DNA of 64,000 nucleotides from CAVYUC01 sp963783085 (GCA_963783085.1 CAWAMJ010000004.1:1-64000); one strand, 5' to 3'. Counted from the first letter of the stretch, positions 9,155 through 17,457 are shown. Numbers and translations: made by a program. The notes: generated from the sequence alone by a model not told the origin.

Positions 9155-10937
9155 ATGCAACGATTCAGTACCGGTTTTTTTGAACTGATTTACGGTAACG
9201 GCGCAATTCGCCAAATTAAATCGGGAAATACGGAAATCCTGCGGATGATTTATCCTGCCGTCCGCGATGAAAACTGGGGAACTTTGGAAATCCAAATTCG
9301 TTCTGAAAAAACGGAACAAAAAGAAGATGGTTTTCTGATTGAAGTTACTGCGGTCTACCAACAAGGTGAAATTCATTTTGAAGCAGATTATACTGTTCAA
9401 GCCAATGGAAACCGGCTTGTATTTGAGATGGCAGGCGAGGCAAAATCGAACTTCAAAACGAACCGGATTGGACTTTGTGTGCTGCATCCCATTAAAGAAT
9501 GTGCAGGGAGAAACTGCCGGATTATCCATCCTGACGGAACTTCTGAAGGTGCGACTTTCCCGGAGCAGGTTTCGCCGCATCAACCCATGAAAAATATTGC
9601 AGCGATTGAGTGGCAACCGGCTGAAAAAATCAAGGCGAACGTTGCTTTCTCCGGTGATATTTTCGAAATGGAAGACCAGCGCAACTGGACCGATGCTTCT
9701 TATAAAACTTACAGCCGGCCATTGGAATTACCATTTCCGTTTGAAATGAAAACCGGCGAAAAAATATTCCAGCGAATCGATCTGGAAATTCAAGTTGACG
9801 CTGTCCCGCCAAGGCAAAAACAGAAGACTACTTTCCATATTGATTTTTCCAGGAAATTCAAATTACCGAAAATTGGGGTTGGCGCAACCAGCAGAACAGA
9901 ACCACTTTCTGAGAAAGAGGCTCAGGTTCTCAACCAGTTTAAATTTGATCATCTTCGGGCTGACATCAAATTGTTTCGAGAAAACTGGAACGTTGAACTG
10001 GTAAAATCAGTTGTTGAATCAAATCAGATAAATTTGCCGCTGTTTCTGGTACTTCATTTTTCGAAAAGCTTCGAACGCGAGTTAAATGAATTTAAAAACG
10101 AAGTGCAGGATATTTCCGTCAAAATAAAATATATTTTGATTGTCGGGGAAAATCACCTGCCGGATGATGCCATTTTTGACGCTGTTTTTCCTGAATTAAA
10201 GTCGCTTTTCCCGAAAGCAAAAATCGGCTCCGGCGTAAACGCCTTTTTTGCCGAATTGAACCGCAACCGTCCGAGTACAACAAAAACTGAATTTATTGGT
10301 TTTGCCGTTTGTCCGCAGGTGCATGCGTTCGCCGATTTATCGTTGGTGGAAAACCTGGAGGGGCAGAAATATGCTGTAGAATCTGCGCGACAATTGTTTC
10401 CCGGTAAACCGGTTTTCGTTTCGCCGGTAACGCTGAAACAACGGTTTAATGTTGTTGCAACTTCAGATGAAAGTACGCTTGAAAAAGGCAAACTGCCGCC
10501 GCAGGTCGACGCGCGCCAAAATTCAGTTTTTGCTTCGCAGTGGTTGGCTGGCAGCCTGAAATTCCTGGCGCAATCGCGTGCGGATGTGGTTACTTTTTTC
10601 GAAACCGCAGGCTGGCGTGGTTTTATCCAGGGCGATTTCAAACCTCCGGTACCTGATAAGTTTTCAGCAAATAAAAGGAGACGTTTTTCCGGTGTTTGAA
10701 TTGTTGAAAGAATTGGAAGGTTTTGATGAAGTTGTTTATTCAGAGAGCAGCTCACCGCTGGCAGCGGATGGAATCGTGCTTTTTGATTCAAAGAATAACC
10801 GGCGCAAAATAATACTCGCCAATTATAATGCTGCAGGTGAACCGTTAAAAATAATGGAAACCGGAAGAAATGCCGGCACGCCAATCACAACATTCGTAGA
10901 ATTACCTGCAGTCCCTGAATTACTGATAATTAACTGA
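9155..10937 (+). pseudogene. D-apionate lactonase-like protein, frameshifted
   Basis: The first frame (9155-10699) carries the motif EMEDQRNWTDASYKTYSRPL, which I recognise from ApnL-type D-apionate lactonases of apiose breakdown, followed by a TIM-barrel-like domain. The second frame (10578-10937) supplies the missing end (GDVFPVFELLKELEGFDEVV). An extra A in the AAAA run at 10673-10676 causes the shift: with three A residues the sequence reads SANKGDVFPVFELL. Repaired length is about 593 residues. There is no signal peptide, suggesting a cytosolic enzyme. No other apiose gene is nearby, so the substrate is uncertain. It follows the peptidase by 19 bases. Confidence 0.6.
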
Positions 10938-10962
10938 TGGTTCAGTGAGATTAAAAAAAGAA

Positions 10963-10987
10963 TGCCGGTTACAAATGCTAACCGGCA
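10963..10987 (-). terminator. terminator, mainly for the minus direction
   Basis: A perfect 8-bp stem TGCCGGTT/AACCGGCA closes a 9-base loop. On the minus strand it is followed, after CATTC, by a run of seven T residues, so it best ends the small gene at 11065-11166. In the plus direction CTATACTTTT follows, giving a weaker end for the lactonase-like gene. Confidence 0.65.
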
Positions 10988-11064
10988 CTATACTTTTACT
11001 CACTTAAAAAAACCAACATACTATCACGTTTTCCGCGCTTTTTGTTTGCTTTTTTATCTGGTAA

Positions 11065-11166
11065 TCAGATGAAAAGCCAGAGGATTATAAGCGCGGTTAA
11101 TAAACCTAAGCCAATAAACAAGGCTATGCTGTTACCCTTTTTTAATTGTTTATCTGTATCAGCCAT
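11065..11166 (-). CDS. 33-residue single-pass membrane protein
   Basis: ATG at 11166 to TGA at 11065. It starts with a short charged head (MADTDKQLKKGN) and continues as one transmembrane helix rich in Leu, Ile and Gly to the C-terminus (LITALIILWLFI-like end). Its own downstream terminator (10963-10987) in the matching orientation supports it as a real gene. Small proteins of this form are common next to respiratory or envelope genes in Bacteroidota, but nothing here gives a function. Confidence 0.55.
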   Translation of the reverse strand: MADTDKQLKKGNSIALFIGLGLLTALIILWLFI

Positions 11167-11234
11167 AATTATTCTTTTTTATATTTTGACGGGACTGATG
11201 TTCAAAGTAACTTTTTAAACGAAAAAATAATTTT

Positions 11235-11372
11235 GAGTCTGCTCCAAAAAGTCTGAGTTCATTGATTTTCAACTTCTTTACCCCTGACCCTCGGGAACTT
11301 GCTGAAAATCAACGAACTCTTCAACATCCCCTTGAGGGGATTTAGGCGTTTTTGACTTTTCGGAGTGGACTC
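11235..11372. repeat. nested inverted repeat, MITE-like
   Basis: Outer arms of about 19 bp (GAGTCTGCTCCAAAAAGTC at 11235-11253 and its near-complement ending at 11372) and inner arms of 19 bp (GAGTTCATTGATTTTCAAC at 11255-11273 against its near-complement at 11301-11319). The arms are adjacent on the left and separated by about 33 bases on the right. The right spacer contains a CCCCTTGAGGGG hairpin. The whole could fold into a long cruciform or RNA stem. No transposase is present. It is a candidate non-autonomous mobile element or dispersed repeat. Confidence 0.55.
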
Positions 11373-11376
11373 TATT

Positions 11377-11772
11377 TCAAATTTTTCGCTTTTCACTCAA
11401 AATTCCATTGCCGGAAAAGATTAGCAAAGTACGCTGAAATTTGCTGTCCCTGATAATAACCTCATAGAACAGGCTGTTTCCCTTATGAATAGCAATGGCA
11501 TTCATAATTTCTCCCAAACCGGCGCTTTGACTGAAAACTCCGGTTGGAAGTTCTCCGGGCCACAGGTTTTTTTTATGTTCCACCAGATTTCCTTCTGCCG
11601 AAATTGTTGCTATGTTTTCAACGTCATTCAGATAGAAGATAGCTTCGTACGATTTGTCTTTTATTTCCCAATCGATATTGATTGCATCGGGAAACGAAAT
11701 CAACAACTCCTTTTGTATTCTTTCAGGAACAGCTTTCGACTGAGTGAATATTTTCGAAAACAGAAATTTCAT
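11377..11772 (-). CDS. PepSY-like protein downstream of sigma factor
   Basis: About 131 residues when started at the ATG at 11772 (MKFLFSKIFTQ); an upstream in-frame ATG at 11796 is possible. It contains VPERIQKELLISFPDAINIDWEIKD and a strand-rich second half, resembling the PepSY-like putative beta-lactamase-inhibitor-like proteins of Bacteroidota, which are usually exported. No clear signal peptide is visible here, which is unusual. It lies 121 bases downstream of the ECF sigma gene on the same strand and may be co-transcribed, so a link to sigma control is possible but unproven. Confidence 0.5.
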   Translation of the reverse strand: MKFLFSKIFTQSKAVPERIQKELLISFPDAINIDWEIKDKSYEAIFYLNDVENIATISAEGNLVEHKKNLWPGELPTGVFSQSAGLGEIMNAIAIHKGNSLFYEVIIRDSKFQRTLLIFSGNGILSEKRKI

Positions 11773-11893
11773 GTTTTTACAATTAATGATTTTCAAAGGT
11801 CGCGGCTCGTTTCATATTATCAGATGTAAAAGTTTCAACGATGTTGAATGTTGTTTCATTTCATTGACGTTTATTTTGCAAAAAGTAACCGCC

Positions 11894-12463
11894 TTAATTA
11901 GTGCCAAACATTTCGAAATACAGGTAAACAACCCTTGCGCGTGCCCGCTTCAGGCGCATTTTCACCGCGTCTTCGCTTATCAGTAATATTGCCGCTATTT
12001 CTTTTAAAGAAAGTGAATCCTGGTATTTCATCAGCAACAACGCTTTTTCTTCTGGGTGTATTTTTTCAAAAACCTGAAGCAGGTTTTCGTAATTTATCTC
12101 TTCCAGTTCCGCGCCGGTTTCATCGATTATTTGCGGAAGTTCGTTTTCCTGGTTCCAGTTCGGATAATGAAGTTGTTTTTTCTTCCGCAGGTAGTCGATT
12201 ACCGTATTGTACGTGATGGAATACAGCCACGAAGAAAACGCCGATTTGCCCCGGAAACTATCCAGCTTTTCGAACGCTTTGCTTAGAATGTCGTTGGCAA
12301 ATTCTTCGGCCAGTATTTTATTTTTCAGAAAGCTGTAACATTTATCGCGCACTTTTTGGTAATAACGAACATGCAGCACCTCGAAAAGGGCTGAATCTTT
12401 TTCCTGTGTAATTTTGCTGACTACCTGTTCGTCTGTTAAGTTGCTGAATTTGATGTTCTTCAT
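11894..12463 (-). CDS. RNA polymerase sigma factor, ECF subfamily
   Basis: A 189-residue sigma-70-family factor directing RNA polymerase to a specific promoter set. Region 2 spans about residues 20-92 (LAEEFANDILSKAFEKL, SAFSSWLYSITYNTVIDYLRKKK) and region 4 about residues 128-185 (LLMKYQDSLSLKEIAAILLISEDAVKMRLKRAR, a helix-turn-helix). No anti-sigma factor with a FecR-like domain is adjacent; the only same-strand neighbour is the PepSY-like gene. It diverges from the lipoprotein/L,D-transpeptidase cluster starting at 12618, so an envelope-stress role is attractive but only inferred. Confidence 0.9.
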   Translation of the reverse strand: MKNIKFSNLTDEQVVSKITQEKDSALFEVLHVRYYQKVRDKCYSFLKNKILAEEFANDILSKAFEKLDSFRGKSAFSSWLYSITYNTVIDYLRKKKQLHYPNWNQENELPQIIDETGAELEEINYENLLQVFEKIHPEEKALLLMKYQDSLSLKEIAAILLISEDAVKMRLKRARARVVYLYFEMFGTN

Positions 12464-12617
12464 TAAACTTTCAATGTCTTTAGCGGAATTTCGGAAAATT
12501 ACAATTTTTTTTTATTCCCCGGGGTTACTTCGTGTCAACGTTTCGTCAAAATAAGTGAATGATACCAAAACCAGAACATTCAAAAAAGGAACAAATAACA
12601 AGTTAAGATTTAAAATT

Positions 12618-13211
12618 ATGAAAAAGTATTTTGTGTGGTTAGCTGCAGTTGCTGTGGCTGTTATTTTCGGGGCTTGCAGCAAGGCCCCACAGGCTGAAAT
12701 GGATGCAGCCAGAACCGCTGTCGGGCAGGCCAAACAAGCTCAGGCCGATATTTACCTTATCGCCGATTATCTGGCACTGGAAGATTCATTAAATGCGATA
12801 AATGTTTCCATTGAATCGCAAAAGGCAAAAGTTTTTGGAAGTTTCAAATCTCCAAAGCAAAAATTGGCCGGTGTTTCAGCCAAAGCCAACGAGCTGGTAA
12901 CAAAAACCGAAGCAAGAAAAACGGAGATAAAAACTGAGGTGACGTCTGCTCAGAATTTAGTAGCTCAAATAATGGCCGAAAATAACCAGTTGGTCGGTAT
13001 GGCGCCCAAAGGCAAGGAAGGGAAACAGGCCATTGATGCAATTATGAGTGATTTAACCATGATTAATTCATCGGTAAACGAGGTTCCTTCGCTGGTCGAA
13101 AGTGGCGAACTGCTTGCTGCGCAGACCAAAATAAATACCGCACAGCAAAAGGCTGCCGAAATCAATGCGGAACTGAAAACCGTAATGGAGAAATACGAGA
13201 AAAAAAGATAA
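12618..13211 (+). CDS. alpha-helical lipoprotein
   Basis: A 197-residue lipoprotein. The start at 12618 puts a classic lipoprotein signal first (MKKYFVWLAAVAVAVIFGAC), with the lipidated cysteine at residue 20. The mature part is Ala/Lys/Glu-rich and predicted to be almost wholly helical or coiled-coil (AARTAVGQAKQAQADIY, AAEINAELKTVMEKYEKK), recalling DUF4398-type lipoproteins. An upstream in-frame start at 12555 would bury the signal and is rejected. It heads a cluster with two L,D-transpeptidases, but a terminator at 13236-13264 separates it from them, so it is probably made in excess. It may be an outer-membrane anchor that touches peptidoglycan. Confidence 0.75.
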   Translation: MKKYFVWLAAVAVAVIFGACSKAPQAEMDAARTAVGQAKQAQADIYLIADYLALEDSLNAINVSIESQKAKVFGSFKSPKQKLAGVSAKANELVTKTEARKTEIKTEVTSAQNLVAQIMAENNQLVGMAPKGKEGKQAIDAIMSDLTMINSSVNEVPSLVESGELLAAQTKINTAQQKAAEINAELKTVMEKYEKKR

Positions 13212-13235
13212 AAAAAAGCGAATGTATTAACAATT

Positions 13236-13264
13236 GGCTGGGGCTTTTGGTCCCGGCCTTTTTT
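13236..13264 (+). terminator. intra-cluster terminator or attenuator
   Basis: GGCTGGG pairs with CCCGGCC around a 9-base loop and is followed by six T residues. It lies between the lipoprotein stop and the ATG of the first L,D-transpeptidase (13277). Partial read-through would give more lipoprotein than transpeptidase. Confidence 0.7.
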
Positions 13265-13276
13265 CGTGTACCATTC

Positions 13277-14392
13277 ATGAAACAAACAAAAACAGTAAAA
13301 GTAATTGCTCTGTCGGTTGCACTGTCGACACTGGCTGCGGTTGCATTTTTTGCTATTCATTACGTAACCCGCAAACCACCGCTTGCCGAAATAAACCTGG
13401 CCCGCGAAACGCTTGCATCGGTAAAAAACGAGTTGTCCGGGAAATACGCCGTCGAAAAATTAACGGAAGCGGAAAATCTGTTTGATGAGGCAATGGAAGA
13501 ATGGAAGGCACAAAACCAGGTATTTTTTGGTTTTCGCGATTACAGTCTGGTGAGGGAAACTGCGCTGAAATCGGTGCAAACAGCCGGGCAGGCCAGGGAA
13601 GAAGCCAACTCGGTGCGGCAGAAATTAACCCTGAATACAGAACGTGAACTAAATAAATCACTGAAAATTATCGAACGGTTTGAACAGTATTATAAACAGA
13701 TTCCGGTGAGCCGTAGTACATTGGATTTGTATAACCGTGGAAAAATTAAATATTTTGAAGCGCAGCATGAGTATGAACGTGGCGAGGTAAAGCAGGCGCT
13801 GAAAATCAATTTCAAAGCGTCGGAAAACCTCTCGCAGGCTGAAAAAGCTGCATATTTCAAATTGCGCGAGTTTTACAACGATTTTCCGGAGTGGGAAAAA
13901 AACTGCAAGTTGGCCTTTTCCCTATCGAAAAAAGGTCAAACGGTTGTGCTTATCAATAAAATAGAATCGACCTGCTGCCTGCTGAAATCAGGAAAAGAGA
14001 TTAAAAGTTTCCCGGCGGAATTCGGTCCGAACTGGATGGGCGACAAAACCATGAGCGGCGACCGCGCTACGCCGGAGGGAGTTTATAAAATAGTGGAGAA
14101 GAAAAAAAATTCCCGGACCAAATACTACAAAGCACTTTTGCTCGATTATCCCAATAAAGCCGACAAAGCCCGCTTTAACCAGATGCGCAAATCAGGGAAA
14201 CTGGCAAAAAATGCAACAATCGGCGGGCTCATCGAAATTCATGGCGAAGGTGATAAGGGCATTCACTGGACCGATGGCTGCATTGCCTTGTCCAACAAAG
14301 ATATGGATGTTATTTTTGACCAGTGCGCTCTCAATACCCCCATTATTATTATCGGGGCGCGGCAAACGATGGAAGAATACCTGAGTGAATAA
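13277..14392 (+). CDS. L,D-transpeptidase (YafK-like catalytic domain), membrane-anchored
   Basis: Probably cross-links peptidoglycan stems (3-3 links) or attaches a lipoprotein to peptidoglycan. 371 residues from the ATG at 13277, which begins an N-terminal membrane anchor (residues 8-29). A helical region of about 190 residues follows (ARETLASVKNELSGKY...), then the YkuD domain. The catalytic signature is IEIHGEG (His322) and HWTDGCIALSNKDMD (Cys335), with D-M-D typical of the YafK branch. The helical part resembles the lipoprotein encoded just upstream, suggesting they interact. The stop overlaps the next gene's ATG (TAATG), so translation is coupled. Confidence 0.88.
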   Translation: MKQTKTVKVIALSVALSTLAAVAFFAIHYVTRKPPLAEINLARETLASVKNELSGKYAVEKLTEAENLFDEAMEEWKAQNQVFFGFRDYSLVRETALKSVQTAGQAREEANSVRQKLTLNTERELNKSLKIIERFEQYYKQIPVSRSTLDLYNRGKIKYFEAQHEYERGEVKQALKINFKASENLSQAEKAAYFKLREFYNDFPEWEKNCKLAFSLSKKGQTVVLINKIESTCCLLKSGKEIKSFPAEFGPNWMGDKTMSGDRATPEGVYKIVEKKKNSRTKYYKALLLDYPNKADKARFNQMRKSGKLAKNATIGGLIEIHGEGDKGIHWTDGCIALSNKDMDVIFDQCALNTPIIIIGARQTMEEYLSE

Positions 14393-15069
14393 TGAAAGCA
14401 ATTAAAAAAGCAGCGCTGCCGTTCCTTTTTATCCTGACCGTTGCAGCAGGAATTCTCCTGTTTGTTGCCGGAATTCTGTTTGTTGTTCCGGAAGCGGGTT
14501 ACCGTACATTTTATTCTGTTCTGGCACAAAAATCATCCGGATATTCCACACAGATTTCAGCAAAAAACCTTGCCGAACTGAACAACAAAGTCAGTTTGCT
14601 TCAAAATAAACTGGACAGGTTGACTCCCGGAGGCGTTTTTCTGGTCATCAATACATCTGAAAATTCTTTTAAACTGTACAAAAAAAACCAGTTGCTCCGG
14701 AAAGGATTGTGCTCCACCGGCAGTTTTATTCATCTGGAAGTAGACAGCACCCAAAGCTGGATTTTTGAGACCCCCAAAGGAATTTTAACAGTAAAAAGCA
14801 AGATTGTTGATCCCGTTTGGCGAAAACCAGACTGGGCTTTTATCGAAGAAGGATTACCGGTTCCTTCGGCAAATGATGCGTCGCGTTTCGAAAGGGGCGT
14901 GTTGGGCGATTACGCACTCAGCCTCGGAAACGGGTACTTAATTCACGGCACTTTATACCAGCGTTTGCTGGGAATGCCGGTAACACATGGTTGTGTGCGG
15001 ATGAACGATGACGATTTAAATGTGGTCTATCATTCCATGGAAATAGGATCAAAAGTTTTTATTTACTGA
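14392..15069 (+). CDS. second L,D-transpeptidase (ErfK/YbiS/YcfS-like)
   Basis: 225 residues with an N-terminal transmembrane segment (AALPFLFILTVAAGILLFVA), a short coiled linker (LAELNNKVSLLQNKLDRL) and a YkuD domain. The catalytic motif is YLIHGT (His185) followed by PVTHGCVRMNDDD (Cys201), the classical HGx(n)HGCxR form. It thus differs from its neighbour's HWTDGC form, so the operon encodes two distinct branches of the family. It overlaps the upstream gene by one base and ends one base before the next. It is likely anchored in the inner membrane with the active site in the periplasm. Confidence 0.9.
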   Translation: MKAIKKAALPFLFILTVAAGILLFVAGILFVVPEAGYRTFYSVLAQKSSGYSTQISAKNLAELNNKVSLLQNKLDRLTPGGVFLVINTSENSFKLYKKNQLLRKGLCSTGSFIHLEVDSTQSWIFETPKGILTVKSKIVDPVWRKPDWAFIEEGLPVPSANDASRFERGVLGDYALSLGNGYLIHGTLYQRLLGMPVTHGCVRMNDDDLNVVYHSMEIGSKVFIY

Positions 15070-15070
15070 A

Positions 15071-15838
15071 ATGAACCGGAACTGTTTTCTTTCGAAATAC
15101 AAAACCTGGATTTTGGCTGCGGCAATGGTGTGGGGGATTTTGCTGGTTCTGTTCCTGGCCCGGCTGGGGTGGATTATTCACTTATCATACCACCATGCAA
15201 AACTGATTCAGCATTCCGCTTGCGAAAATAAAAGGCTGCTACGCGAATCCGGCGACAGCAAAGCATGGGAAATTCAGAAAGAAATCAGTTGGCTCGAACA
15301 GCAGCTTGTTTTGGCAAAATCAGATTCCATGTCGCTGGGAATCAATCTCCGCGACAGTTTACTACAGGTGCAGTTAAAAGGGACAGTGCTTTTACAGGCA
15401 AAAATCCTGTACCAAAAACCAAGTAATTTTCTTGAAGAAATCAATCCGTTGGTTTACCTGCGATTTTTCAATACTTCCAAAACGATTTATACTGAAGGTG
15501 CAAACCTTCCGAAGAAACCCATTAAGAAAGTACTGGTTTCCAATGTTGCGGTAAATTCCGGTGATGCAACAACAAAAAAAGTTGCAGACCCGCGTTTGTT
15601 TTGGGAGTTTTATTTCAGCAACAACATAAAAGTGGTGGTAAATGGCGTTACATTAAACCTGGATTCCATTCCTGCTGTTTCCGTTCAAAAAGATGTAATT
15701 AAAACAAACCTTGCAGATTTGCTGCAACAACCGAAAACACCAAATTCCCCAACACTTTATTTGTGGCTGAACGACAAAGAAGCAAAAGCCATTTACCGCG
15801 CTTTGCCCGAAAAGGCCCGGGTTATTTTTCTGAATTAA
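15071..15838 (+). CDS. membrane-anchored protein of the L,D-transpeptidase operon
   Basis: 255 residues: one transmembrane segment (about 12-33, ILAAAMVWGILLVLFLARLG), a short helical stretch (EIQKEISWLEQQLVLAKS) and a periplasmic strand-rich domain ending in YLWLNDKEAKAIYRALPEKARVIFLN. I do not recognise a family. It begins one base after the second transpeptidase stop, so it belongs to the same operon and may be an accessory or scaffold. Its stop overlaps the 3' end of the convergent nucleoside hydrolase by 17 bases, with no terminator between them. Confidence 0.7.
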   Translation: MNRNCFLSKYKTWILAAAMVWGILLVLFLARLGWIIHLSYHHAKLIQHSACENKRLLRESGDSKAWEIQKEISWLEQQLVLAKSDSMSLGINLRDSLLQVQLKGTVLLQAKILYQKPSNFLEEINPLVYLRFFNTSKTIYTEGANLPKKPIKKVLVSNVAVNSGDATTKKVADPRLFWEFYFSNNIKVVVNGVTLNLDSIPAVSVQKDVIKTNLADLLQQPKTPNSPTLYLWLNDKEAKAIYRALPEKARVIFLN

Positions 15839-16811
15839 AACCGGCCAGCTTTTCAAACAAATCCCTGAAAATGGCATCGCGGTTTATTGAAGTAGCCATG
15901 CGAATAAAATGCCGGCCGTGATCAACGCTGTAGGTTACCTGGTCGGTTAAAACGGGACTGTGCACCAGGTTTGTCGGTATCCATTGTGGATTAACCAGCC
16001 ATGCAACCGCTGTAACATCCCAGATTACTTTCGACCAGGCGTCTCGTCCGCCGCTGTATTCCAGCACGATGTTGTACAAATAATCGGAAAGCTCATTTTT
16101 ACCTTCGAGGTAATATTTTAATTCGGGTATGGTGGTATGAAAATGCGAAACAACCGGTTGGCACGGCATAATTACCATCGGCACTCCGGAATTTAAAACT
16201 ACCTGCGCAGCCAGCACATCCTGCATCAAATTGAATTCTTTTTGATGGGGCCAGTCCAGGCCATTTCCGCCCAGCCAAACCACAACAATGTTTTTGATGA
16301 TTTCGGGTTCAATTAAAATGGCAGAGGCAATATTGGTGATACATCCAACGGTTACCACATACAACGGATCTTCCGGGCTACTGGCTTTTGCTTTTTTCAC
16401 CAAATCAAGTGCTGCGTCGCTGCGAATGGGTTGCGAAACATCTTTCAAATAGTGGTCGGAGCCACGGAATGCAAAACCATCGGGTGAGCCTCCCAGCATT
16501 TTCAGCAACCGCTGAATTTCCTGGTAACTTTTTTCCATTCCATCACCGGGACTACTTGAACGGTTGTTATGAAACGGAGCTGCATACACTGCTTCCAATT
16601 GCACTTTATCTTTTGAAAGAAAAGCGTATGACAGAGCAAACTGGTCGTCCACCTCGTTGTAGGTGTCCGTGTCCAGAATCATTCGCACTTTGCCGGTCGG
16701 CGGTTTCAATTGGTTGAGGCGGAATGTTTCATCCAATTTGGGGAAGTTCTGGGTAAAACCCTGCTGAGAAGTAAAAATTATAACAATGAAAAAGAATATC
16801 AGATGTTTCAT
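15822..16811 (-). CDS. exported nucleoside hydrolase family protein
   Basis: Hydrolyses the N-glycosidic bond of ribonucleosides to base plus ribose. 329 residues with a signal peptide (MKHLIFFFIVIIFTSQQGFTQ). The calcium-binding motif DTDTYNEVDD at residues 47-56 is the family hallmark (DTDxxxxxDD), and VTVGCITNIASAI and a late WDVTAVAWLV provide further family blocks. An exported form suggests scavenging of extracellular nucleosides, or action on a nucleoside-like glycoside. It is the last gene of a minus-strand run and has a 17-base overlap with the convergent operon. Confidence 0.88.
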   Translation of the reverse strand: MKHLIFFFIVIIFTSQQGFTQNFPKLDETFRLNQLKPPTGKVRMILDTDTYNEVDDQFALSYAFLSKDKVQLEAVYAAPFHNNRSSSPGDGMEKSYQEIQRLLKMLGGSPDGFAFRGSDHYLKDVSQPIRSDAALDLVKKAKASSPEDPLYVVTVGCITNIASAILIEPEIIKNIVVVWLGGNGLDWPHQKEFNLMQDVLAAQVVLNSGVPMVIMPCQPVVSHFHTTIPELKYYLEGKNELSDYLYNIVLEYSGGRDAWSKVIWDVTAVAWLVNPQWIPTNLVHSPVLTDQVTYSVDHGRHFIRMATSINRDAIFRDLFEKLAGFNSEK

Positions 16812-16884
16812 TTTTATTGGTTTAGATTGATTCTTGAAATAAACTATTTGTATTAAAAATTACATCCAAAAATGATTGCTTGTC

Positions 16885-17163
16885 TCATCCTGAATGCCTT
16901 AACTCTTCATTTAATCGGTCTTTCAGGAATATCTTAATTAGCGATTGATACGGAACGTCTCTTTTTCGTGCAAGCATTTTTATTTCATCAAGAACATGTT
17001 CAGGCAAACGTAATGATATAGTTTTTGTGGAGGGTTTCAGGTTAGGAAAAACTACCCGGTCTGCTTTCTTCCAATCCAGATATTCTGATGAATCATGAGT
17101 AGCCCAAAATACTCTTTCTTCTTCTTCACTTTTAAAAGTCGGTATTTTTTTAAGCTTGTTCAT
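16885..17163 (-). CDS. brnA: BrnA-like antitoxin (CopG/ribbon-helix-helix)
   Basis: 92 residues. The C-terminal part TKTISLRLPEHVLDEIKMLARKRDVPYQSLIKIFLKDRL is a ribbon-helix-helix DNA-binding unit of the CopG type, and the N-terminal extension (EERVFWATHDSSEYLDWKKAD) matches the part that binds the toxin in BrnA-type antitoxins. It overlaps the upstream toxin gene by 14 bases, the usual toxin-first order of brnTA. It should neutralise the toxin and repress the operon. Confidence 0.85.
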   Translation of the reverse strand: MNKLKKIPTFKSEEEERVFWATHDSSEYLDWKKADRVVFPNLKPSTKTISLRLPEHVLDEIKMLARKRDVPYQSLIKIFLKDRLNEELRHSG

Positions 17164-17449
17164 TATAAATCTTCCTTTCTTTTTTATTCATATCTCTTGC
17201 CGAAATGACGCGAATTAAATTTTTTCTTATCGTAAAAACCAGAAACAAAAGCCTATCGGTATCTGTTTTCCCCAATAAATACCATCGTTTCTCACTTTGA
17301 GAGTGTTTTTTATCGTCAAATAAAATTAATGGTTCATTAAAGAAAATTTGCTCGCATTCACCCTGTGTTACCTGGTGACGTTCCCAATTTTTCAGGGAAT
17401 TGCCTTTGTCCCATTCAAAACCTAAACATTTATCAAACAACTCCTTCAT
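17150..17449 (-). CDS. brnT: BrnT family toxin (DUF497)
   Basis: A RelE-fold ribonuclease toxin that blocks translation. 99 residues from the ATG at 17449. Motifs of the family are present in order: FEWDKGNSLKNWERH, IFFNEPLILFDD, KRWYLLGKTD, LLFLVFTIRKNLIRVISARDMNKKERKIY. An upstream frame start at 17482 is rejected because a perfect -7 box (17458-17465) lies between it and 17449. The transcript should thus begin almost at the ATG. The pair with the overlapping BrnA looks intact. Confidence 0.87.
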   Translation of the reverse strand: MKELFDKCLGFEWDKGNSLKNWERHQVTQGECEQIFFNEPLILFDDKKHSQSEKRWYLLGKTDTDRLLFLVFTIRKNLIRVISARDMNKKERKIYNEQA

Positions 17450-17457
17450 GTATATTG

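Noticed and set aside
10153..10884. 243-codon minus-strand frame
   Set aside because: Antisense to the apionate-lactonase-like gene, rich in Cys, Arg and Ser, with no recognisable motif.
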